Source of the DNA: Lethocerus indicus
Lineage: Eukaryota; Arthropoda; Insecta; Hemiptera; Belostomatidae
Direction: 5' to 3'
Assembly (NCBI GenBank): GCA_019843655.1
Contig: JACDQD010000003.1
Location: 27,020,224 to 27,084,223 of the forward strand
Length of the DNA: 64,000 nt
The translations under genes and the position numbers were made by a program. Positions within the stretch are counted from its first letter, which is position 1. Each line of letters opens with the position of its first letter. Of the stretch, positions 51,600-63,716 are shown piece after piece. The notes under the pieces were generated by a model that searched no databases, was not told the origin of the DNA, and saw nothing but the letters and a program-made list of their open reading frames with translations.

Positions 51600-54500
51600 T
51601 TTGTGAATCTGGAAATAGACTCAGAAATATGCACGTAAAAGAAAATTTAAAAATGATATAATTTGTGCGTGAACGTGAGCCATCATTCATTGTAAAGATT
51701 GAAACAGGTAAAGACGAAATAGAACACAAATTCGAACAAGCGACGATGCTATTAATGCCTCAGTATTAATTATAATAATGAATGGACATCGTTTGGAGAT
51801 GATTCGTCGGTTAATCACTTAGGACATGTCCTTTAAGTGTTGTACGGAGTTTAAGGGAGATGAGAGCCACGAGGGCTAGGGTTGCCGGAGGAGAGGGAGG
51901 TGGGACTAAGTTGGTAGAGTTGTTACCGAGAAGTAAATACTAATCCAATTGGGGGCTTCGGCGTAGAGGGAGACCCATCTTATGATCGACCGGGAGGACT
52001 CAAACCCCACCCAGTAATTCAATTAATAATCGTCAAACAATTGATCCGTCTCAACGAGTCCCGGTGAACGCCGGCCGGCCCAAGACCATTAACAAATAAT
52101 GTTCAATAATTCACGGTTCAAGTATCCTTCCGGTCAAGTAACTTGGTAAGATGTCATTGGTCTTAAGTTGTAAACTAGGCCGAAATAATGTTAGATTAAA
52201 ATGCAGAATGCGGATTTAAATAAAATAATAGTCGGGTATGTTCGGTTAAAATCGCGCGATACTGCGGGGACAGCCTCTGCCACAAGGTGCAAGACAAATA
52301 CCTCCTGAAGGAGAGATTCTTCCTCTTTTTGTAGAACACTTGAGGAATTTCCAGAGGACTTTCAGTTAGGCCTTGATGATGGAAACAGTAGGAATTAGTG
52401 TTACCGTACGGATGTGTATGGCCTTGATAGGATGCGGGCAGCAATTAAAATCGTTAAAAAAAAAGATTAAAAAATGGTGTGCGACATTATTGGGCAGGGC
52501 GGCCGTCCATCATTTATGTAAATATGACACCGGATAATTAACTCATCCGAACAACTACTTATTAAGCCGCCTTAATTGCTATACCGCAATTCGAACCTCG
52601 TTAAAATATGTCATCGACAAGAATTATGTACTGAAGTTATTTTGTGTGTCAGCGTGGGGCGGGAATAGTATTAGAATGTGCCAATTTAGGATCATACAAG
52701 AATGTATAACTTAAGCTGTACCAATTTTATATTTGAGTAAAAAAAAATCCTCGCTTTCCCTACATACCATGCTGTGGACATTTAACAATTAACAATTACT
52801 GTAACAATTAAGATATGTTCTTGAATAATAAATAAGTAGTGATTTTTTTCGAATCCCAATGAATATCGTAATTATGACATTACGAATCACGAAAAGATAT
52901 CAGTTCTTCCATTACTTACGAATTATATGAATAATGAAGTATAAATTTAACTTCATCATAGGAATTATCGTCATTAAGTTGTCAGTGGTACTATATTACC
53001 AGAGGGTATTGTTTTCAGGTGGGCTAGGAGTCAAGAACACGTCGGTGAGTATAAGATTGACGGGTTGACCTTTCCAAGTTATTTATTGGGGCGTGGAAAC
53101 TCAGTTGGCCGAAAGCAATCTCATCAGAAGTAGACGTCTCATGGGATAGGTCCGTTCTACGTTGGCAAGGCGGGACTCTTCATGCGCGACAATATCCTAT
53201 ACACATCCCAGCGATGAAACTTCACACTGAAATAAGTCAATCTCGAGGGCAAATAACCTGTTTGTTTGAATATTAGTGTTACATAGTACTTCGCTGCATG
53301 TTAGATGTATTCTTTAGGAAAACATTATACGAGAAATGTTATACTGTAAATCATAATATAACTTAAAAGTTGAAGAGGTGAATAAATAATTGTCTCCTAA
53401 TCACACTACAAATATATCTCGAAAATGTTGAATTACGAAGGCTGCATGTTTTTAGTACGATGGCAACTAAATGCTAAAACTAAATCAATGAACAAGCTGT
53501 ACTATAAGAGAGAAAGGTAATAGCGATAACTTACGGGCAATGATAAGTGTTTGTCTCAGAAATCTCTCTAAAAATGGGCACACATCATGCTATGTGTCCC
53601 TCAACGGATCTTCCATTTATCCCGTGGACAAATACAAGGGATACTCAACAGGATTCAGACAATATAAAATTATACAAGTAAAAGTGTCAAATGGTGTCAC
53701 GCAATAGTATACAACTGAGGTCCTTTTGGTGAACCGCATTCCCTTCCAAGGGGTGTGCAATTTATCTTTCATCCCTTTGTCCGAATCGAATTAAAAAACT
53801 TCAATGAGTTATTCAGCCACGCGAAGAATCTCATTTGCCGACCCCCGTTTACTTCTTGACGCACTCCGACAGTTCCGGCCCCAGGAAATCGGACCGGGAA
53901 TAAAGGATAGACGCTCCCTCGTTCCACCAACAAAAATTATGAATACAATTCCACGATTTTTGGGTCGGCGACGAAGACATTTCTCCCACTTTATCCCCTA
54001 CAAAAAGAAAAGAAAATGGGAAAAGATTAAACTGTAGAAACTAAAAGGACGAAAAACTAGGGAGAACCAGGAGGCAGACACTAATTTGAGACGCGGTCCG
54101 TTATTACGAATTCAAATTAGCTCAATTTCACGTTCCAATTGGCTGATTAGAGAGGCGACTCAGTTTTTGTCATTTTCCTTCGGCCATTTGTTTTGCCGGG
54201 GAGTTGTCTCTCCGTTTTAAGTTATTTCTCTTAGGGACCCGCCCCATAATCCTGTCTCTGTCCTCTCGCCATTTCGGAATAAACTTAGAATAAGGCAATA
54301 TTAAAGGTATGCCGTTGTGATGCAAAACAATGTCAAACAAAACATTTCCAGTATACCCGGTACTTCAAAATGCAATTACACAAAACATATTTACCTATTA
54401 GAAACTCATTAAGACGGAAACGAAAATTAAAACGCGGTACATACCGACTACTGACTTAAGTCTAAATTATTAATTAGATATATTACTTAGATTAGGTCCT

Positions 54501-57440
54501 TAAAAAATAATAATTCCGTTTTTCCACAGCATGACCAAGCTGAATCCCACGAGTTTACCCTTGATTAGTGTCGCAGAGAGAGCACTCTACAGAATGTATA
54601 CATATACACGTATATTTGCGAGGGTGTGCATAAGTTACTAATATATTGTCATAAGAGACTGCTCCGCTGATTCGACACTAAGTACGACTCTAATAACTCT
54701 GTGACAATAGGATATAAAACCTCCAAAAGGCTGAAAAAGGAAAAAAATGTTGTAGTAATGAACAGAAGGAACTCAGTCGAGGAGATCCGATTAAAAGGCA
54801 GGTAACTGTGGGCGAGTACTCGGCTACTCATTAAAGGAGCAGGTTCGTTCCAAAACACTTCTTAAAATGTAACCAAAAAACTCTTTGAGAGCGGATTTTA
54901 TCTCCTTTTTTAATACTTTCCATAACTGAATAATAAGCTCGAATCAAATTAAATAACCGGACCAAGTTACAGCTACCTTTTTGAAAACGTCAATTAAGAG
55001 AAAGAGCGCTTTTAAACTTAATTAATAATTTCGTTTTTCAGTATTGCGAACGCAACGCTCAAAGTCTACCGCAGGCCGTGTTATTAAGGCAGCAATGTAA
55101 AATGAAAAATAGAATTTGATAAAATGAATTATATTACGTTTCACCTGTCCATATGCATTGCTTTACTTCACATAAAAAGTTTCAGAAGCAATAAATAAGT
55201 ACACGCAGAAGCAATAAATATCCTGCACTTCTAAAAATTCAGGTTAAAATCAATCAACTCATCTTGATATAGAATATTTACTGAAGTAGCTAGACGTGCT
55301 ACTAGAATCGTCCCGTTATTACATATATATTACAAACTTTAACACGAGGCTAAAGTTTAGGCGCTGAATTAAGGACGAAAAATTTGTGATCGGATTGAAA
55401 TAGTGAATGGAATGAAATCGGCTGTCTGACTTTCGGCCGTATTCAATATTCAGGAGTAGGAGGGCGCAGAATAAACTACCGGCCAACCTCTGGAAACCCA
55501 CGGCCAGATAAAGTTTCTCCGAAAGTATAATTCACCGTGAACTTTTTCTCGATCGGAACACTCTATTAACATAGAGCCCGCGGGGACTGAAAGTGATTCG
55601 CTTTTATAGAGCGGAGGGTTTCGGTCAATTGCACAAAAAATAAGCCGAGTAAGAAGGCAGAAGTGGTCCAATGAAATAATATTCAGAATCGGGGCAATTC
55701 AGACAGAACTTGGAGAGTCCTATACAAATTGATGCTCTTATTGACCCCAACCTGGACTAACCAATGTGTTTTATGTTAATAAAGAGATTTGTAAAATATA
55801 CCAGTTATTGAAAAGTTATTGGAAATGCTGCTTAGAACATTAATTTGTTTCAGTAATCGGATAAATAGGTCGGTAAGGGCCGGGTGAGAACATTTCAACG
55901 CAGTATATCCTTGGTACTCGAAGATGAGTTTTTGATTATCCCTCCTGGGAGGTAGATGGGATATTAATGTACTTGAGGAACAGGAGGTATCATCTCGTGG
56001 GTGGGATTGTTAGTTTGATTTTTTGTAAATACTCACATCGTGCTCCTGATTTCAATAACCACATTTTTATTAGTATCAAGATGCGTGAAAAACAGTCTAA
56101 CACACACTCCAACAAATTTTAAAATAAATTAGTATATAAGTTCGGCAAAAAATAAAAATATTCATATTTCTAATGAGGCTTTAATTAAGCCTATTACGGA
56201 AAAATAACAATAATAAATATGGCTTCTGGAGTAGATGCACCAATTTCCCGATAGTGATACCGGTAGAGTTAATACTACATATTTTTCCGATACAGAGATA
56301 AAACTTGCGTTTCACTCGTGCGTTCACTATGATTCAGAGTAAAATTAAAATATCCAAATGTCTAATCCTTAACATGTGGGAAAGTGTTCAATACAATGTT
56401 GGTACTAGCACATATGATTAGGAGAATGCAAAAATTTTAATTTAAGAAAAGATGGTTCAACGCTCTGAAAACCGTGCTTGAAAAATTAATACATCCGTGG
56501 ACGAGGATAATCAATAGAGAGATAAATATCCAATATCCTGCCAACAGAGGGCAATATAAAAAAATGGGAGAAAAAGCTCACCCGTTTAATTAGGATTAAT
56601 GGTAATAATCATTTAAAAAATATTCAGAGCGCGGACAGATGGTTGGCGTGGGACGGATAACTATAATATATATAAATAAACGAAAGTACATGACGACATT
56701 CCACATCATTACCGCCCTCGACGACTATGTACCACTGGAAGTTTTTATTTTAAATATTAGTTTTGTGAGATAAAAATATTCTTTTTGTAACTTATTTGTT
56801 TTATACGCACACAGTAATAATAATATGTCCGACCTCGTCTCACAGATACTAATATTTAAAAATTCCATTCTGCATTCTGCAAACTATTAATTTCTCTACT
56901 TCCGAGTTTTTATTTTTAATCATTTAATACTTCTCGGCCATTAAACGGAACAAGGTATAGTAAATTGTCTATATACACATCCATCTAAAGGAGAACTTTA
57001 CTCTCGGGTCACTTTTTTCAGTTTGCAGGCAACCTTGCTAAGTGGTTTTTACGGTGGAAACTAGGGTGGAAGTTGGTAAACGACCAACCGTATACCGACA
57101 ATCCCCACAAAAGTGGGCAGGGATGATAAAAAGTGGTACTGAGTCGGCAGTGGGGAAGAAAGGAAAGTTGCCGATACATTGGACACAGCCAGGCATAAAG
57201 CGTCGCACTTTCGGCCCCTGATGGCGGCACAAAAAAATCTGCCCCCACCCACCCCATCAGCGCGCCCAATTCTCACAATTCTCCGCTCGTTTATTTTTTA
57301 CCTACTTCAAGTAACGACTTGGGCGAGCCTCACCCGGACACTAATACACGCAACTGCCTACACCAAAGACTACCGGTCAAGCAATAAGCGGCTACAAAAT
57401 AATATAAAAAGAGCTCGATTGAAATTTGCATCTGAAGGAA
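51600..57440. other. Noncoding stretch upstream of the first visible ratchet point
   Basis: AT-rich, no exon recognised. GCCGGCCGGC palindrome near 52072. Frames at 53804-54037 and 54649-54858 are short and featureless. Confidence 0.6.
55183..55220. repeat. 15-bp perfect direct repeat
   Basis: CAGAAGCAATAAATA at 55183-55197 and 55206-55220, offset 23 bp. Likely a local slippage duplication. Confidence 0.75.
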
Positions 57441-57451
57441 AAGTCGGTCCG

Positions 57452-57516
57452 CCAACGGGATTCGAACCCAGAACGGATTCGAAAACCACAATACATCCAG
57501 TTACCAATTACGACTG
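57452..57516 (-). pseudogene. tRNA-like remnant (tRNA pseudogene or SINE head)
   Basis: Minus-strand reading gives a D-arm with a perfect CAGT/ACTG stem (plus 57513-57516 and 57498-57501) and the A-box-like TGGTAACTGG (plus 57497-57506). About 38 bases further comes the B-box GGTTCGAATCC (plus 57458-57468) in a T-arm with stem TGGG/CCCG. A TTGTGGT segment sits where an anticodon loop is expected (GTG, histidine-like), but its stem does not pair, and the acceptor strands are not complementary. TTTT, a possible Pol III terminator, follows the T-arm (plus 57439-57442). It is therefore not a functional tRNA. It lies inside the longest open frame (57179-57658), whose PTGFEPRT string is the translated T-arm, which explains that frame as noncoding. 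Confidence 0.55.
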
Positions 57517-57995
57517 GGTACAGAGTCCACAAAAATGGGCCACCACATGGACGATAATAGATTCATTTGAATCTAATTCTGTAGATATAAAATTAAAGAC
57601 AAATAGTATTATTGTTGACTTCCTTCGACAAAAACCAACAGTCACGGGGTCTTTATAAAGCATTCTTTCTGAGTGCTCCTCACCAGAGAGTCCTAACAAA
57701 AATCCAATTAAGAACTTTTGAGATTAAGTACCGCGGAAGGGAAAAGTAATGGTGCAAACAAAGAACAGATAAAAGAGGCATTACGTAGAGAGCTGGACTA
57801 ATTTCGGACTGTAGGCACCAAGAGCATAAAATATGGAACGTGAGAGGACATGATCAAAGCGGAAGGTTGATTTTCTTTTTAGTGAGTTATTAAAATTGAA
57901 TGCAATATTTTATATTAATAATCAGCTGGAATTTAATGTCAGTTTTAAATCTGTATTAAAACGTTAATCCCTTATTAAGAATCCTATGTCGCCAC

Positions 57996-58091
57996 TTTGG
58001 TCATACCTCACCCGCTGATGAGTCTCACTAACGGAACGAACGCTACTGAAACTGGCGATAGGACGAAACCTCCATGGAGGTACAGACCAAA
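57996..58091 (+). ncRNA. Type I hammerhead ribozyme-like fold, probably inactive retroelement relic
   Basis: The conserved box CTGATGA is at 58015-58021. Helix II is GTCTC (58022-58026) with GGAAC (58033-58037), closing the loop ACTAAC, with one mismatch and one G-T pair. The second box should be GAAA; here it is GAA (58038-58040) followed by CGC, so one A is missing. Helix III is CGC (58041-58043) with GCG (58055-58057), followed by ATA where the cleavage triplet is expected. Helix I is built from TTTGGTC/GACCAAA (57996-58002, 58085-58091) and TACCTC/GAGGTA (58004-58009, 58077-58082), with CC/GG next to the core. Such ribozymes occur in insect and schistosome repeats. The lost core A predicts poor or no self-cleavage. 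No flanking element body is recognised. Confidence 0.6.
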
Positions 58092-58876
58092 TCAGCGAGT
58101 ATTTATTTTACTTATGTTTAACCCCATTCACTATTGCATAGGTCTTAACTGTACCGTGCTCTATGCCTATGCCCAGGTACTGAAACTCCCCTACTAAAAA
58201 TAGATATATCAATTTTTATCATAGGAATATGTTCCATACCGTTGTCTCGTACAATTAATTTGGTAACAAATATTCACGGGGTAAGAATTCAGTGTTGGTA
58301 CAGATTCGCTACCTCGTTATAACTTTGGCGGGGAGAGAATTAATTTTTGAAATGACAGAGGCCGTGAAGCTCGGGAAAGGAGGAGAATGAGTTAATTTAA
58401 CTTTAGCCGAGGTAGGTTCCCTTTGAGCGAACGTTTTGCCAACGGTTTGCGAACTTTAAAACTTCTCCAATCAGGTTTCATGGATGAATTATAACAGGCA
58501 AAATCAGTACCTAATCCGCCTCACAACAAATAAATAATATTCTCTTTCTCTCCCTATCAAATTGGCACACCAAACAATGGGTTTATTTCTACCATGCGAA
58601 ATAATTTTCAACGCAATGAATCGTAACAGTAAAATATTCAATTTGAATTAAAAAGAAAAATAATATAACAAATCAAATAAATTATAGGAGAATTGACGGC
58701 CCACAGTCAATAAGCTGAAATAATGATTCTATTTATTTTGTTCTTTTCATTCATTTACAGAAGTCAGATGTAGAAAACAGGAAAAATGACAACATAAAGA
58801 ACTACTTAGTTAAATTAGCGGGGATGCATCAAAACCACACACATTTTTCAATAGCAGTCAACTCTTGAGTAAAGGA

Positions 58877-58972
58877 GGCACAAAGTGCCCTTAATTACGC
58901 ATATTTTGCTCGAAAATATGCCGAGATTTCGGCATAACAATCGCAAAACATTGGGGCCCCCATCCCAATGTT
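58877..58972. repeat. Cluster of four consecutive hairpins
   Basis: GGCAC/GTGCC (58877-58881, 58885-58889) with a 3-base loop; GCATATTTT/AAAATATGC (58899-58907, 58913-58921) with a 5-base loop; ATGCCGA/TCGGCAT (58918-58924, 58929-58935), which overlaps and competes with the previous one; and AACATTGGG/CCCAATGTT (58947-58955, 58964-58972). A further GAATATT/AATATTC hairpin is at 59064-59081. Two 9-bp stems so close together is more than chance would usually give. The role is unknown: RNA structure or nested binding sites are possible. Confidence 0.55.
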
Positions 58973-59945
58973 GTGGAGTATGCCTGCGAAATTCGACAAC
59001 GGATTATATTAAAAGATATTTTCTGGCAGCGTTGCAGGACGTTTCCCTCTTAAAACGGGGTCCGAATATTCGCAAATATTCGTTCCTCTTCTCCGGTAGG
59101 GGGGAACAATATCTCGCGAAAATATTCCCGACGGAAACGTAATAAATAATTCGGACGGATTCAATGCAAACTCTCCGAATACTTTATAGAAGCCTACTTT
59201 ACAGACCTTTTGTGTTATAACAGAAAGGCGTCTGAATTGAAATTTGAATTTTTTAATTAGATTATTCAAAGTTATTGAAGCCATAACATTTTGATAATGA
59301 AATCAAAAAAGGATTTCGATTATTAATAATAATCACCGTTAATAATATAATATATAACAAAATAAATTCGAAACAACAGAAGCAGTAATAATTAAAAGAT
59401 ACAGCCTAACGGGTTCCCATTAGAGACGGCTTGTATTTATTGGGGACATTTGTTCAGTGTATGGAAATATGAAAATTCTATGGTATGGAATACATTTTTA
59501 GTAAGTAACTAAACAAGAATAACTAAACATTCCAACAGACACCTAACAGAACATTCCAGCAAAACACACCCAATCCCAAGTCTGAAACATTTTCGGAAGC
59601 AATTATGTAATAATGATAATATTTGCAATCCATTTATGTACATGCTCTTTTGCTGGTTATATCCGTAATTTTTAAAATAGATCTGCGTGATTTATAGCGC
59701 TTATTCTCACCCCCATATTTGATATTTCTATTACCTTCTATTAGAGAAAACTAACGGAAAGAAGTCGCGGAAATCTCTTCGCTCATATATCACTTATATT
59801 GCCCTACCTGAAAGCGGGCTGGACTGAGCGCTGCGCCCTATTGTAAACCGTAAGGCTAGAAAATAAAAAAAAGATCCTACGGCGAGCGATAAGTAGGCGC
59901 GAACGCAACGGGATATTGTGGGGAATATTATGGGCGGATAGTGTG

Positions 59946-59980
59946 GGAGGAGGAGGAGGAGGAGGAGGAGAAGGAGGAGG
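59946..59980 (+). repeat. (GGA)n microsatellite
   Basis: About eleven GGA units with one GAA interruption. Its reverse complement accounts for the polyleucine run in the minus frame 59794-60054, which is therefore not a gene. Confidence 0.95.
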
Positions 59981-62900
59981 CATCGAATTCCCAACCTTCC
60001 TGGGACCCAGATAAGAGGTAATAGATAGAGGGGGAGAACGTGATGCTCGGCCAATATAGGCCTACGTGACTTACGCCTCCTTAAAACGTTTTACGCTTAG
60101 CCACGGAGGCAGTCAAATTTCGGTTCCTTTTTCCTTTTATAATAAGCCCCCGGGGTTTGTTTGGGGGGTTAAAATTACGTGGGTGGAGCGGTTCAAACTT
60201 TACGATCAATGGGGAATTTGGTATCGGGTAAAAGGTTGGAGCGAATCGAGGCACGGACTAGGAATTTAAGTCCGACCGGTGATGGTGATGGCCAGTCACG
60301 CATCCACAATTGGACATCGTGCTATAGGGGTATAAAAACCCGCAATGCGGTGGGGTTAATACATGCACTGTACACAAATAAAACACTTAAATGTACAGAA
60401 AGCGAGTTATATTATAACGAGGTACTATTTTTTTTATTTTAAACGAGATAATTTCCATTATGTTCTTAGTTTTAGTAACGTAACAGGGTTAATCTTTAAA
60501 TAATCCAAGTATGATAATTTCAGTGTTTTGACAGGTTAAACAGAAATAATTCTTTCATTGCATGTTTTGGTGGATAATGATGGTCGGTGAAATAATAGCA
60601 GCGTTTTTAGACATTTATATTAGCTTGTTAATGTACTCAATTTTCGAATTGTTGAATGAAAGGCACAGCGGACTCCCGACAAAGTTCAGCTCTTCAATAA
60701 ATTGCTCGTCATCCCGGACCTATTCATTAGTGAATTTAGACTCATTATTGCAGTGATCCATATTTCGCATCGGTCTTTACAAACGTTATAGCTTTTATCA
60801 ACATTAAACATTACCATGCGTATCATATGGTTTTCGACAAACAAAGAAAGTCAGGGCACAGAAATCAAAAAGGGTATTTTAGAATGGGCTTTATTGGTCG
60901 TTTTCATAAGGCTATTTTTCTTAATTCTAGAAAAGCTCACACGGCTCATCAATGTCAAAGTGTTATTATGATGCATCCAAGAGAAATTCAGACATATACA
61001 TATAATTTTGGACAGAGAGGAATTGTCGTTGACGGTGTGTGCTTGGAAAGCGAGCGGGTCCAGATAAGGGACCAATGTCCACATCCGAGTCCCGGCTGTA
61101 AATCAACTTTTATGTCCCCGCTCAACCCCATTTTTTTCTGTTCATCTTCGGCCCGATGATGGGCTTTCCACGCACCAATCGCCACAATAACGCCGGCTCC
61201 TATTTCACCCGCTGAAATAAACACAGGTGAAACAGCCATAATGGATCAGCGCTGCGGAATGAGAGGGGGAGGGGATTCTATGGTTATAAACGAGATTGTT
61301 TACAGCGCGAATTTAAATAAAAAAATAATATGTAATAAGCATGGAATCCCCCTAAAGAAAACCTGTCATGTCCTGTTACACTTGTCGTAAATTTTCGAGC
61401 AAGAGGCGGCTGTTGGGTCCCATAACGTTTTATAACTTTATTTCTTTACTACTTAATAAATTAAAAAAACCAAGTTAAACCTGTCCTAAATTTGGGCTCA
61501 AAACCTGACAACTTTTAGTTCTCTAAAAGTTTGTATTAGATTATTGCTTTATACAGTTCATAGGCACTTCAAAAACAGAGTGCAGAATGATCGGGCAGAT
61601 CGTTTGGTAAACCGCGCGCAGATGGGTGTTTACTTTCTTCACTGAACATTTCAGGATCTGTATCAATATGGAATAAATGATAAATAACTCCACTGAACTT
61701 TTACTGAACTCTAATAAATCAAGAGAAAAAAGTCTAACGAATTTAATACATACGAAAAATTGTATTATTCTGACTCGTTTTTAAAAACCCGTATTTAAAC
61801 ATTCCCATGTGTGAAATCAGTAAATAAATGCCACATCTTACCTCTGAATGAATATGCGGTAAATAACTGGTTTTTACCAGTGTAGTGCCTCGTAAAATGT
61901 CAACGGCGGCGCAATTAAACTCTTGTAAAAGAACGGGATTTCAATTACTAATCGGACACAAGAGTCCTAAGCAAACACGCCGCCCATGTGTGTAGCGAAG
62001 GCAAAACATAAAATTAACATACAATGCGTTGCTGTTATAAACAGGGTCGTAAACATGAAAAATTTGTGACTCGTTCAAAGTGGAGGACCATATAATTAAT
62101 TGAAATAAATTTCAAAATTAAATTTATACTTCCTCGCTATTGTATGTTTATTCATGAAGTACACGAACAGAATGTTCTTATTTATTTTAATCATATTCCG
62201 AGTGTTGGTGTAGGTTATTCACCTATAGTACACTAGGAGCTATTGAATGAATGTCTAGAATTATGAAATTGAACATTTAAGTGAAAAGTTGGTATTAGAC
62301 ACTGCTGCCCGTAAATAAAATATGTAAAATAAATATTTGTTCCGCAATGAAATGCTAAAAATGAACTATACGTTTATAGAAAAACGTACATAATCGTCTA
62401 AGTTCCAGCAGTCTACAATTTTGATCGTTTTAGCTAACTGCTCGCTTCTGGATTTTTCTAAGACAATGACAATAAAATTAAATAAAAACAATATTAATTC
62501 TATCAAAAACCCTTATTCTCTCTGGATTCGATAGTGGGGACTCGATTTCAAATTGCAACAAATTCAGAATTGTGCCCGCATTCTTGCTATGTCATTAACT
62601 AGAATCGTGCTAGATCTGAAGCAGGATAGCTACAGGACACCGTTTTGATGAATACAAATGCAAGAAAACATTTTGGTGGTAACGTGGACGACACTCCATT
62701 CCGGTACCACGGGGCAGAAAAAAGCACCACCTGCAATTAATTATTACCAGAAACAACAGAAATCTCTCTCGGTTGGCTGCCATTGCCCCCGTGCAAATTC
62801 GGGGGGGGTGAATTTACCTGAAACGCCGAGTCCCAAGGGGTGGGGGTATGAAACGCGGGCCGTAAACTTCCATTAGGCGGCGGATGGGCTTACCGTGTAC

Positions 62901-63699
62901 GTCAATAAAATACCGCCGGGCCCACCTTTTAAACTCGACCCCTAACCCGACTGTCTCTTCGCCACCATCCGGTTTCTATAGTCTTGTCTACAGAATACAG
63001 CTTCGTTCGAGAACAAACACCGGCCAATATAAATATCAAGAGTTCGAGGTGATCATTTATTCGGACGAATGCCTGAATTTCCATATAAGAATTCAAATCC
63101 GTAATTATCAAAGATTAGAATAGAGGAGCGTGCGACGGCTGTCCTGTAGTCACTGACTGGTTACGATATCGCTTTCTACCGCCTAATTGTAAACTGAGAA
63201 GAGTAACGGAGATTGAAATTAAAAATGTAATACTACCTTTGGAGAAAAAACTTCATCCTACCACAGATGTATAATAAAATGATCATTTATCCTATAAATG
63301 TATTATATAATACTGAAATGAGATCAGAAATCTATGTTTTCTTTGAAATGGTATGACAGAAACTGCTATGTTAATGTAAATGTCACCACTTTCGCCATCA
63401 TACACTCAACGATCAGTTTCAAATGTTCGCTATCGCCAGTAGCAATGAACCAGAAAATTACAGGGCTATCTAAGCATACAGGTAGGACGTCGGTTGCGGA
63501 TGAATCCTGACTGCACTACCGTCCTATCGGCGGCCGTACAGCGCAGCATCTAACAGATGTTGTAAATCTTACGATTAAGCGTCGAAAGAATGTTCAGGTA
63601 CTAAGTTATAACGATATTATAAATTCGGAGTGCGTCATAAAAACAGGGAACCGAGTAAAATCCACGTGCAGGACGCGCCAATTATAAATTATTAAGGAC

Positions 63700-63716
63700 G
63701 GGGGGGGTTTCCCCCC
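63700..63716. repeat. poly-G / poly-C hairpin
   Basis: Eight G, TTT, six C. It is a perfect 6-bp GC stem on either strand. Homopolymer length here may also be a sequencing or assembly uncertainty. Confidence 0.7.

Noticed and set aside
53003..53025. Plus-strand TTGTTTTCAG-GTGGGC fusion
   Set aside because: Short tract and a poor donor; no plus-strand site reaches the quality of the three minus-strand ones.
53108..53130. Minus-strand CTGATGA box
   Set aside because: No GAAA partner at the right distance and no helix II.
57179..57658. Longest open frame, 159 codons
   Set aside because: Its middle is the translation of a tRNA-like T-arm on the other strand, and the rest has no domain.
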